From: a virus
Strand: one strand, 5' to 3'
Length of the DNA: 50,746 bases
Virus record (IMG/VR): IMGVR_UViG_3300030101_002247
Coordinates: 8,326-59,071 of that record
Shown: piece after piece, positions 44,281 through 50,642 of the stretch
How positions within the stretch are numbered: the first letter of the stretch is position 1
How the letters are laid out: each line of letters begins with the position of its first letter
Made by a program: the position numbers and the translations under genes
The notes under the pieces: model-generated
What the model was told of the DNA's origin: nothing
The model's database searches: none
What the model saw: the letters and a program-made list of their open reading frames with translations, nothing else

Positions 44281-45144
44281 ATGGCAAAAACTATTAAAAA
44301 GACAACTGATAAGGAAGCTAAAAAAGAGCTTAGGAAGTCAGGAGCTTTAAAAGGGCTATCTAGGAAAGATAAGAAAATGGCTGTTAAAAAAGCTGGATTC
44401 AAAAAGAGGCAAGATATGCGAGCCGATATGAAGGCTGCACGCAAAGAAGATGCGGATATAAGAAAGATGTTTGCTGATAGACGAAGAGAAGAAGCTAGAA
44501 GAGGTGGTCAAAGGTTAGCCTATGATGTCGCAAGTAAAGGTCGCTACCAAGGAGAGCCTTCAGAAGTTATGCAAGGTATTAGACGTACCTCTGGTAGTTT
44601 TGGTAGTCAAGAAGGGAAAAAAATTATGTCTAATAACGAAAGAATAATTACTAATAGAGAAGCTAGAGATAAAGCTAAACCAGGAGAAACATTTATGATG
44701 ACAATGAAAGATGGAACTATGAAAGAAGTTCGTAAACCAAAAGTAAAGGCTGTTAAGAAGGCACCAGGTGGTGCATCAATGAAGAAGATGCCTGAGTATG
44801 AAAAAGGTGGAGCCTTAAAATCAGTACCGTCAGATGCTAAAGGGTTGTCTAAACTTCCAAAGAGTGTACGTAATAAGATGGGGTACATGAAGAATGGTGG
44901 TAAAGTTAAAGGAAAGAAAAATAAAATGTCAAAAGAAAAGTTTCTATTAAAGCAAAGAGAGGCTTTTATGAGAAATGAAATTAAAGAGAGTTCTTTAAAT
45001 CCTGACAGTAAGAAAAGAGCAGACGCTAAAACTCAAAATCAGCTTGACAGAGCTATGAGGTCTAATCAAATTAAAAAATCAAAAGCTATGTACGGAGCAA
45101 AGATAAAAAAAGCAATGTACGGTGCTAAGATGAAGAAAAAATAA
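44281..45144 (+). CDS. lysine-rich basic protein, 287 aa
   Basis: About a quarter Lys/Arg. N-terminus MAKTIKKTTDKEAKKELRKS; middle EYEKGGALKSVPSDAKGLSK then LPKSVRNKMGYMKNGGKVKG, a GGALKxVPxxxxxLxKLPxxVRNKMGxxKxGG pattern common in marine phage basic proteins. The C-terminus has two YGAKxKK motifs (MYGAKIKKAMYGAKMKK). Likely nucleic-acid binding, perhaps packaged in the virion. It begins 2 nt after the winged-helix gene. Confidence 0.6.
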   Translation: MAKTIKKTTDKEAKKELRKSGALKGLSRKDKKMAVKKAGFKKRQDMRADMKAARKEDADIRKMFADRRREEARRGGQRLAYDVASKGRYQGEPSEVMQGIRRTSGSFGSQEGKKIMSNNERIITNREARDKAKPGETFMMTMKDGTMKEVRKPKVKAVKKAPGGASMKKMPEYEKGGALKSVPSDAKGLSKLPKSVRNKMGYMKNGGKVKGKKNKMSKEKFLLKQREAFMRNEIKESSLNPDSKKRADAKTQNQLDRAMRSNQIKKSKAMYGAKIKKAMYGAKMKKK

Positions 45145-45153
45145 GTAATATAA

Positions 45154-46800
45154 ATGAAGTCACCAAAAGTAAAAGGTATAGGTGAAGTAGTCACCGAATA
45201 TGGTGCTAAGGTGATGAAGATTTTTAAGAAGGGGCTACTAGGACGTAGCCTTTTCGATTTTTATGGGGATGTGAAAGCACAAACCTTTAGAACCAAAGAA
45301 TCTGCATCAGCACCATCCACCCCGACAGACGGGGCTGGGGGTATTATGTATACTAAAAGTGCAGATGGTAAGCTATACTACAAGAGTAACGAGGTCTCTG
45401 AGGTAGAGATCAGTTCTACTGGGGCTACATTAACCACTGAGGAGGTTCAGGATATTGTAGGTGCTATGTTTACGTCTAATACTGAAACTAGAATAAGTGC
45501 AGCGTATGAAGACTCTGACGGAACAATAGATTTAGTTGTAGATGCTATACCTGTAGATCTAACATCAGATGGTGCAGGTACTATACATGCAAATAATGTA
45601 CCTACATTAAATCAAGACACTACAGGTAACGCTGCAACTGCTACAAATGCACAAGGAATAACAGGAGCTACTGATGGAGATGTAAGTATTACATCTGATG
45701 GGAATGTAACTGTAAAACTTGACGCAGATAATGACGAAACTTTCCAAAGACTTAAGATAACAAATAATGCAGACACAGAAGTAGCTTATATATCTGAGGT
45801 AGGTGATATTTTTCTTCGAGGTAAAATCACAAATTCTGGTTCAGATGCTGATTTAGATATTGAATCTGATGGTAACATGATATTTGTTCTTGATAGAGAC
45901 AATGATGAAACAGGGCAATATTTTTCTTTTAATAACTTCTCTACAGAGATAGCTAGGCTAGACGAAACAGGTGACTTACAAATAGATGGAGATTTAACTG
46001 TGTCAGGAAGTGGAACTACATCTATAGGTGGAACTTTATCTTGTGCTGATTTAGACATAGCAGGTTCGTCTAATGCTTTAACTGTAAATTCCACAACAGG
46101 TAACGTAGCTATTAACGCCTCTAGTACAGATGCAGATTGTATGGTTAGGGTTCAAGATAACTCTACAGCAGGGACAAATGCAATAGGTATGGTTGCTACA
46201 GGGGATGACCTTGTAATGAGGAATGATGAGGGTAACTTTAAAGTTAAGGTAGCTAATAATGCTACTGATGCCTTAACATTAGATCAATCAGGTAATTTAG
46301 ATGTTACAGGAAGAATTACTGGTAAACAATATCAAGTGTTCCCAACTAACTTTATAGATGATTTTAATACTTCTGAAGTTTTTATGCCTATACATGGTAC
46401 AACATTTGAACAGTCTCAGGTTTATCAAGATGATGTGGCTTTATTAGCTCCATGCGATGGTAGAATAGTATCTGTCACTCTTAGTATAATGAGTGTAACT
46501 GGTAATGCAGATCTTACAGTTAGGGTTTACACTTTAGGTCCTAATGCATCTGGAACAAGTTTGAGTAGTTGGACTTTAGAGGAGTCTGAAGTTTTACCTA
46601 TAACATCTACAGATGATAGCCACGTTTTACATTTTTCATTTAGCAATGCTAAACACTTTGAAAGTACAGAAAAATTTGCAGTATCAATACAGGCTGACTC
46701 AGATATAATGAGTAATTCATTTATATATGCAACAACAGTAGTAGAATGGGATTATAACACCTTACTAGGAAGTAGTGCAGAATATGATTCTGTACCTTAA
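45154..46800 (+). CDS. fibre protein, 548 aa
   Basis: The N-terminus is short and basic (MKSPKVKGIGEVVTEYGAKV), followed by FRTKESASAPSTPTDGAGGI then MYTKSADGKLYYKS, a common fibre-attachment style. Residues about 160-400 hold repeated beta motifs (DADNDETFQRLKITNNADTE; DRDNDETGQYFSFNNFSTEI; LDETGDLQIDGDLTVSG; LDQSGNLDVTGRITG). A C-terminal domain of about 140 residues (FPTNFIDDFNTSEVFMPIHG and following) is likely the globular tip. A fibre on the strand opposite the rest of the structural genes suggests a module exchanged as a unit with its neighbours. Confidence 0.7.
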   Translation: MKSPKVKGIGEVVTEYGAKVMKIFKKGLLGRSLFDFYGDVKAQTFRTKESASAPSTPTDGAGGIMYTKSADGKLYYKSNEVSEVEISSTGATLTTEEVQDIVGAMFTSNTETRISAAYEDSDGTIDLVVDAIPVDLTSDGAGTIHANNVPTLNQDTTGNAATATNAQGITGATDGDVSITSDGNVTVKLDADNDETFQRLKITNNADTEVAYISEVGDIFLRGKITNSGSDADLDIESDGNMIFVLDRDNDETGQYFSFNNFSTEIARLDETGDLQIDGDLTVSGSGTTSIGGTLSCADLDIAGSSNALTVNSTTGNVAINASSTDADCMVRVQDNSTAGTNAIGMVATGDDLVMRNDEGNFKVKVANNATDALTLDQSGNLDVTGRITGKQYQVFPTNFIDDFNTSEVFMPIHGTTFEQSQVYQDDVALLAPCDGRIVSVTLSIMSVTGNADLTVRVYTLGPNASGTSLSSWTLEESEVLPITSTDDSHVLHFSFSNAKHFESTEKFAVSIQADSDIMSNSFIYATTVVEWDYNTLLGSSAEYDSVP

Positions 46801-46820
46801 ACAGAATAAAATAATTTTTA

Positions 46821-46828
46821 TATATTTG
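46821..46828 (+). promoter_or_regulatory. putative -7 element (TATATTTG)
   Basis: TATATTTG matches TAnnTTTG, 24 bp before the ATG at 46853, in the 52-bp gap after the fibre gene. The -33 box is not evident. Confidence 0.45.
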
Positions 46829-46852
46829 CAAACACACATAATTTAAAATAAA

Positions 46853-47239
46853 ATGGCAACAGTAACAGCAAAATTAACACTAACAAGTGCAGACTTATTG
46901 ACTCAAAACTTAAATCTATCTTTAAGTAAGAGTATAACAGCAGCACATACAACAGGTTTAGCTCGTGCTCCTATAACCTCGACAGCTATAGGAACAACAT
47001 CTGGTCAGGTGACATTATACACTGCAGATGATTACGCAGCAACAGCTTATATATACATTAAAAATACAGACACTACAGCTACAAACTTTGTGTTCGTGTA
47101 CACAGGTTCTAATAACTTACTAAAACTAGCTGGTGGGGAGTTCGCTTTTATACCATCTATTGCCGATGATACTCTTAAAGCTTACGCTGCTGTCTCTGGT
47201 TCTATAGTAGAGTGGATGGTATTTGGTACAGATCAATAA
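46853..47239 (+). CDS. small capsid- or fibre-associated protein, 128 aa
   Basis: MATVTAKLTLTSADLLTQNL, then ITAAHTTGLARAPITSTAIG and VTLYTADDYAATAYIYIKNT: a Thr/Ala-rich all-beta protein of a type frequent in uncultured marine phages near fibre genes. The last 7 bp overlap the end of the convergent HNH gene. Probably a virion decoration or fibre-tip protein; no enzymatic motif. Confidence 0.6.
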   Translation: MATVTAKLTLTSADLLTQNLNLSLSKSITAAHTTGLARAPITSTAIGTTSGQVTLYTADDYAATAYIYIKNTDTTATNFVFVYTGSNNLLKLAGGEFAFIPSIADDTLKAYAAVSGSIVEWMVFGTDQ

Positions 47240-47622
47240 GATCTAGACTTTAAATCCTTTTTGTATTCTTTATTAGCCTTTTTGCAACCCTCACATCGGC
47301 ATCCTCTTCTGTATGCTGCTGCTGAGGGGCAAGGTTTTTTTGGATAGTTACCCCTAGATGCCCTATAGTTGCAACCCTTGTGAGAGAAGGCTATATTATC
47401 AATATCAAAAAATAACCCCTTAGGATCTTCTGAATGAAGCCAAGGGGTTTTATGTTCAAGACTCATATCATCTGAGTGTTCTATCTCTGCACCGCACTGA
47501 AAACACCAGTGCATGTCTAACTTCTTTGCAAGCTCAAACATTAAGGTCTTCTTAAGTCTGTTCGATGCAGTACCATGGTCCATACCCAACTGCTCTTTTC
47601 TTACCTTCTTGCTATTATTCAA
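47233..47622 (-). CDS. HNH endonuclease with C-terminal Cys motif, 129 aa
   Basis: Contains RKEQLGMDHGTASNRLKKTL, CFQCGAEIEHSDDMSLEHKT and FFDIDNIAFSHKGCN: the two CxxC-type zinc knuckles and the EHK ... N ... H residues of an HNH nuclease. After it comes a second cysteine motif (GCRCEGCKKANKEYKK), which resembles short zinc-binding tails of phage HNH proteins. The start is TTG at 47622: the conserved RKEQLGM block lies upstream of the first ATG (47583), so that ATG would truncate the family motif. Candidate homing or packaging-associated nuclease. Confidence 0.75.
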   Translation of the reverse strand: MNNSKKVRKEQLGMDHGTASNRLKKTLMFELAKKLDMHWCFQCGAEIEHSDDMSLEHKTPWLHSEDPKGLFFDIDNIAFSHKGCNYRASRGNYPKKPCPSAAAYRRGCRCEGCKKANKEYKKDLKSRSY

Positions 47623-47773
47623 GGTTAAGCTCTGTTACGTTTAAGTCTACAACCTCTCCTTCAGACCCCTGTAGTATTACAACGTAATGCGAGTCTCCTA
47701 CGTAGTGACCTGTAGCTATAAAACCTTCCTCGTGACCCTTTGGTCTATCTGTACCGTAAATATTATCGAACAT
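47615..47773 (-). CDS. hypothetical protein, 52 aa
   Basis: ATG to TAA encodes MFDNIYGTDRPKGHEEGFIA, then TGHYVGDSHYVVILQGSEGE and VVDLNVTELNLE, a small beta-rich acidic protein. It overlaps the HNH start by 8 bp and the upstream 102-aa stop by 1 bp, so the three form a coupled operon. No family recognised. Confidence 0.6.
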   Translation of the reverse strand: MFDNIYGTDRPKGHEEGFIATGHYVGDSHYVVILQGSEGEVVDLNVTELNLE

Positions 47774-48081
47774 TATTTTTTTCTTTTCCTAATAAACTCA
47801 AACTGAGGAGAACCTTTACCTGTAAGTTTAATTAATTCTTTATTAAGTTTTGTAGCCTCTTTAGAAATATTATACATATTTTGAGTCCAACCACCATAAC
47901 CTTTACTTGATAGACGAGATGCTTCATTAAAAGACTCTTCTAAACGATTAATCTTGTCTTTAATTTTTTTAACTTTTATCTTGTCTAAAGGCTTTGGACC
48001 TACAAGAGGTTTGTCTTTAGGTCTGTTAGCGTCAGATTTTAAAACTCCGAAACTTTTATTCTTTTTTACTGGTGTAGGCAT
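47773..48081 (-). CDS. basic hypothetical protein, 102 aa
   Basis: Lys/Pro-rich N-terminus (MPTPVKKNKSFGVLKSDANR), a helical middle (IKVKKIKDKINRLEESFNEA), then WTQNMYNISKEATKLNKELI and FEFIRKRKK. First gene of the leftward HNH operon. Possibly nucleic-acid binding; unrecognised. Confidence 0.55.
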   Translation of the reverse strand: MPTPVKKNKSFGVLKSDANRPKDKPLVGPKPLDKIKVKKIKDKINRLEESFNEASRLSSKGYGGWTQNMYNISKEATKLNKELIKLTGKGSPQFEFIRKRKK

Positions 48082-48472
48082 AATATTTTTTTTTGCAAGG
48101 TAAAAAATTTTTTTAGATGTGGAAAGGGTTGGGGTTATATATATAATCTGCGTGCGTGTTTCTATGACCGAAACCGAAATCTCCGAAGGGGGTACCCCAA
48201 ACTAAAACCAATGCGTACATTTCAAATGTCGATTATCTATTTTTGTTATTCACTACCTACTATCTACTAGCTAGGTGCATTTAATTGTATGCAATGCCTA
48301 ACATTGTCCTCGCTCCATATAACGCTCTGTAACGATGCCTATTCATTGGGCTACTATAATGCCCCAAGTGTATGCAGATGTGCCATTAGGCTACACTATA
48401 TGGGCGATAGAGAGAGATAGAGGTGGAATAACTCCCCTCAATTTCCCCCAATCCCCAAAACATACAATCAAC
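48082..48472. other. intergenic control region without convincing genes
   Basis: Separates the leftward HNH operon from the rightward early operon. It holds a 10-bp G/C palindrome (GGGGTACCCC, 48189-48198) and an inverted repeat ACATTT C AAATGT (48217-48229), both unusual in such AT-rich DNA and possible protein-binding sites. Near 48100 the minus strand has TACCTTGC, a poor -7 match for the HNH operon. A 97-residue rightward frame (48335-48628) looks non-coding. No replication origin can be proved here. Confidence 0.45.
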
Positions 48473-48575
48473 ACTAAAAAAACTTTACACTCTCAATCCC
48501 TTGCTATCAGTACATTCTTTGATTTAATTGTAAAAAAACTTTACATTTTGTTTGGTAGTGTAAAAAAAGTTTACA
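48473..48575. promoter_or_regulatory. three operator-like sites, TGTAAA-N5-TTTACA
   Basis: Two perfect 17-bp palindromic sites lie at 48529-48545 (spacer AAAAC) and 48559-48575 (spacer AAAAG). A third, half-conserved copy lies at 48473-48489 (ACTAAA, AAAAC, TTTACA). The two perfect sites are 30 bp apart, about three helical turns, and each lies in the spacer of a putative rightward promoter. This is the layout of a dimeric repressor's operators. The binding protein is unknown; the winged-helix protein at 43955 is one candidate. Confidence 0.6.
48518..48549 (+). promoter_or_regulatory. putative upstream early promoter (TTTG-N20-TACATTTT)
   Basis: -33 TTTG at 48518-48521, 20-nt spacer, then TACATTTT at 48542-48549 (followed by G; one base off TAnnTTTG). 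The perfect operator at 48529-48545 occupies most of the spacer and the start of the -7 box, so a bound repressor would block it. Confidence 0.45.
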
Positions 48576-48582
48576 ATATTTG
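48551..48582 (+). promoter_or_regulatory. putative main early promoter (TTTG-N20-AATATTTG)
   Basis: -33 TTTG at 48551-48554, 20-nt spacer, -7 AATATTTG at 48575-48582 (one mismatch to TAnnTTTG). The second perfect operator (48559-48575) fills the spacer. Transcription would begin near 48588, at the foot of the first hairpin of the structured RNA. Confidence 0.55.
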
Positions 48583-48584
48583 CA

Positions 48585-49235
48585 GAGCAGTTAGGGAATT
48601 ATCTACTGCTCGTTCTTTTACATACTGATTCAGATACAGCGCACGTTATGGTTGTGGCAACGTCCTTAGGGATTAGAAGTAAGTCCACGTTAACCTAGTG
48701 TAGCATCTGAGTACTGAAAGCATCTTTCTAGTTTGCGAGTAGGTATAGAGGTATAGAGTACTCCTTTAGCTTAATTGAGGGAGGTAAGTCTTAGTCACGA
48801 TACATAGCAGTAGCATTGCCTACCTAAGTGTATTAGAGCAATAATTCAATTGGCGTTTGCAAGTATCGAATCAACTTGACGGAAACCACTGCCGACAACC
48901 AAGTGGGCTTGGATAGACCAATAGGCTATCGCTACAAGTTAGGTAAAGCACCATAGGGGATGTAAAAAGTCCATACCGATTAATATGGGAAGTCTATCAG
49001 AGGGGATGCCTAATGATAGGTGGTAAGCAATTGAAGTGCCACCTTGATAGGTATGAGAGTAAGTGACAGCTACTCTGAAGCAAGATAGACACCACGCCTT
49101 TGTATGTTAAGGCGTGATTAATGACAACATACAATTTTTGATTCGATGGGGGTGCATTTATGTACCCTCCTTTAAAGCTACCAAAGGCAGTTACAAGTCT
49201 GCATAAAAGCTGAGTAGAGGAAACATTAATCTAAA
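48585..49235 (+). ncRNA. large highly structured non-coding RNA candidate (~650 nt)
   Basis: No convincing frame, visibly higher G+C than the flanks, and many exact complementary pairs in a compatible order: 48585-48591/48605-48611; 48630-48635/48705-48710; 48737-48741/48759-48763; a domain closed by 48821-48827/48939-48945 and 48873-48878/48935-48940, holding hairpins at 48899-48912 and 48912-48930; 48971-48975/48984-48988; a domain closed by GTCTATC/GATAGAC (48992-48998/49084-49090), holding hairpins 49018-49044 and 49056-49076; then 49093-49116, 49148-49169 and 49187-49202. CCACT (48886-48890) with AGTGG (48902-48906) and 48798-48803 with 48863-48868 could form pseudoknots. It is not a tRNA or a tmRNA that I can recognise. 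It resembles the class of large ornate phage RNAs (such as GOLLD or ROOL) in size and context, but I cannot assign it. Confidence 0.6.
49093..49133 (+). ncRNA. pseudoknot or alternative terminator at the 3' part of the structured RNA
   Basis: CACGCCTT (49093-49100) pairs with AAGGCGTG (49109-49116). The 8-nt loop TGTATGTT (49101-49108) is exactly complementary to AACATACA (49126-49133), which is followed by ATTTTTG. The second pairing alone would be a hairpin followed by a U-run, so the element could be an H-type pseudoknot or a switch between a terminator-like and an anti-terminator hairpin. Confidence 0.55.
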
Positions 49236-49247
49236 CAATTAGAAATT

Positions 49248-49430
49248 ATGAACAAGAAACGATTAACCAAGAAACACTATGCAGTTATCATTACTAGTCT
49301 TGAATTATCATTAGCTGATAGAACTGATGAGATGGCAGAATTAATTTCAGAGATACAAGAGATTATCGAGCCAAGAACAACAGATGAATTGATTGAGAAA
49401 TGGAATGTATCATCTCATAACGATTGGTAA
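49248..49430 (+). CDS. hypothetical protein, 60 aa
   Basis: A small charged helical protein (MNKKRLTKKHYAVIITSLEL, then SLADRTDEMAELISEIQEII). First coding gene after the structured RNA, preceded by the recurrent leader AATTAGAAATT directly before ATG, and followed 7 nt later by the hammerhead ribozyme. Function unknown. Confidence 0.6.
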   Translation: MNKKRLTKKHYAVIITSLELSLADRTDEMAELISEIQEIIEPRTTDELIEKWNVSSHNDW

Positions 49431-49437
49431 GAATAAA

Positions 49438-49493
49438 GGTTAACTGATGAGGGTTTAGTACCCGAAACCTTGCCACTAGGCGAGGTCTTAACC
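49438..49493 (+). ncRNA. hammerhead ribozyme, type I
   Basis: All core elements are present in order. Stem I is GGTTAA (49438-49443) with TTAACC (49488-49493). The core CTGATGA is at 49444-49450. Stem II is GGGT/ACCC (49451-49454 with 49460-49463) around a 5-nt loop. GAAA is at 49464-49467. Stem III is CCTTGCC (49468-49474) with GGCGAGG (49479-49485) and loop ACTA; the last A of GAAA pairs with U49486. Cleavage is expected after C49487. The open end is at stem I, hence type I. Stem III has one G-U pair. Cleavage would leave a 20-nt leader on the mRNA for the gene at 49508. Hammerheads are known in phages; this one is recognised by sequence alone. Confidence 0.88.
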
Positions 49494-49507
49494 AAAGATT
49501 AAAAACT

Positions 49508-49795
49508 ATGAACGAAGCACAAGTAACATTTTATTTTGAGCCTAGATATACAATTGGGGCTAAAAAACATGTCGCTACAATAAGAAGTGTAGCAGACCTA
49601 ATAAATCACAACCTTTATCAGCGAATGCTTACAGGGGATGTTAAGATATATGATGTAGAGATGTGTCCTTTTAAATCTGAGGGATGCCTTTTTAAAGAAT
49701 CTATATACAACCTTATTAAAGTTATATCTTGGTACAAAGCAAGACCTAAGGCAACATACGGATCTTACCATCCATTAAACAATATAAATGACTAA
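49508..49795 (+). CDS. hypothetical protein, 95 aa
   Basis: MNEAQVTFYFEPRYTIGAKK, then VATIRSVADLINHNLYQRML and YDVEMCPFKSEGCLFKESIY: a small alpha/beta protein with two cysteines. Its ATG follows 20 nt after the predicted hammerhead cleavage site, and the leader ends GATTAAAAACT. No family recognised. Confidence 0.6.
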   Translation: MNEAQVTFYFEPRYTIGAKKHVATIRSVADLINHNLYQRMLTGDVKIYDVEMCPFKSEGCLFKESIYNLIKVISWYKARPKATYGSYHPLNNIND

Positions 49796-49808
49796 ACAAC
49801 TAGAAACT

Positions 49809-49988
49809 ATGAAAACATTTAAAATTATTTGCAGTCAGTTATTTAAGTCAATTACATTTGATAAAAGCTACCCAGATTTTAGAATTAACTCAGTTAAATT
49901 TTCTTCTTGGAAAGTGGGGCAAGACGGAAAAGTAAAATATAATCATTTAAAAACTTTAATTAATTATTTAAAACATTTAAAAAACTAG
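49809..49988 (+). CDS. hypothetical protein, 59 aa
   Basis: A small basic protein (MKTFKIICSQLFKSITFDKS ... VKYNHLKTLINYLKHLKN). An earlier in-frame ATG (49788) overlaps the upstream gene, but the stretch ACTAGAAACT directly before 49809 matches the leader motif seen before the neighbouring genes, so I take 49809 as the start. Function unknown. Confidence 0.55.
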   Translation: MKTFKIICSQLFKSITFDKSYPDFRINSVKFSSWKVGQDGKVKYNHLKTLINYLKHLKN

Positions 49989-49993
49989 AAATT

Positions 49994-50215
49994 ATGAGCA
50001 GTTACACAACAATAGGCTACCTACAATCTAAGATGATTCGTATGCCTTTAAACCTAAACACGAATTGGAACGAGGATATTAATTCACTATCCTCAATCCA
50101 AGAGATTATCGACTACATCGACAAGAATGGTACAACAGATGAGCATTGGAGATTACTCCATGCTATCAGAGTTATGGAGGGAATGAATAAAACAGACAAC
50201 CTATTAAAAGACTAA
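49994..50215 (+). CDS. hypothetical protein, 73 aa
   Basis: MSSYTTIGYLQSKMIRMPLN, then EDINSLSSIQEIIDYIDKNG and WRLLHAIRVMEGMNKTDNLL: a mostly helical acidic protein. Preceded by CTAGAAATT before ATG, where the TAG is the stop of the upstream gene. Unrecognised. Confidence 0.6.
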   Translation: MSSYTTIGYLQSKMIRMPLNLNTNWNEDINSLSSIQEIIDYIDKNGTTDEHWRLLHAIRVMEGMNKTDNLLKD

Positions 50216-50219
50216 GACT

Positions 50220-50516
50220 ATGGAAACAAAAGATAGAATACTATTCGCTAGACAATGCGATATTACTGGAGAAGGGATGAACGAGGGCTACTGCATACAA
50301 GATGGTCTAATGTACATCAAGTATGAGAAGGATATGATTAAGCATCTTAGAGAGGTAGAGAAAGAGGATAATCCTGCATACGATGAAGGACTATCAGATG
50401 ACTTTCTTCTGAATGACTATTACAATGCAGACTACTACTATTGGACAGAGTGGGAGTGTGAATCTGACCTACAATACGAAGAAGTAAACGGAAAATTAAT
50501 TGAATTAGAAGACTAA
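50220..50516 (+). CDS. conserved hypothetical acidic protein, 98 aa
   Basis: Contains FARQCDITGEGMNEGYCIQD and a C-terminal YYWTEWECE; the pattern CDxTGEGMNEGY ... YxxxxMxxHLR ... YYWTEWE recurs in small proteins of Bacteroidetes and their mobile elements, of unknown function. Strongly acidic, with three Cys. Preceded by the ACTAAGACT leader. Confidence 0.65.
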   Translation: METKDRILFARQCDITGEGMNEGYCIQDGLMYIKYEKDMIKHLREVEKEDNPAYDEGLSDDFLLNDYYNADYYYWTEWECESDLQYEEVNGKLIELED

Positions 50517-50520
50517 GACT

Positions 50521-50640
50521 ATGAACTACGAGTTAAGAAAGCGATGGGATGGAGATAGAGCAAGAAAAGAAAAGAGGTGGGCAGAAGACTTCCCTATATA
50601 CACTATGAGAAAATATTTACTAACCTTAGAAATAGTATAA
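50521..50640 (+). CDS. small basic protein, 39 aa
   Basis: ATG to TAA encodes MNYELRKRWDGDRARKEKRW, then AEDFPIYTMRKYLLTLEIV. The same leader (GACTAAGACT) precedes it and the next gene begins 2 nt after its stop, so it fits the operon pattern despite its size. Confidence 0.5.
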   Translation: MNYELRKRWDGDRARKEKRWAEDFPIYTMRKYLLTLEIV

Positions 50641-50642
50641 CT

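Noticed and set aside
48335-48628. 97-residue rightward frame across the promoter region
   Set aside because: It spans the operator repeats, both promoters and the first hairpin, its translation is unlike a protein of this genome, and no leader motif precedes it.
48800-48998. Group I intron
   Set aside because: Some helices recall an intron core, and GATAGAC (48912-48918) could pair with GTCTATC (48992-48998), but no recognisable P7/guanosine-binding sequence or interrupted gene is present.
48585-49240. tRNA or tmRNA
   Set aside because: No cloverleaf with a TTCRANN arm and CCA-proximal acceptor stem, and no tag-coding frame with the expected flanking pseudoknots was found.
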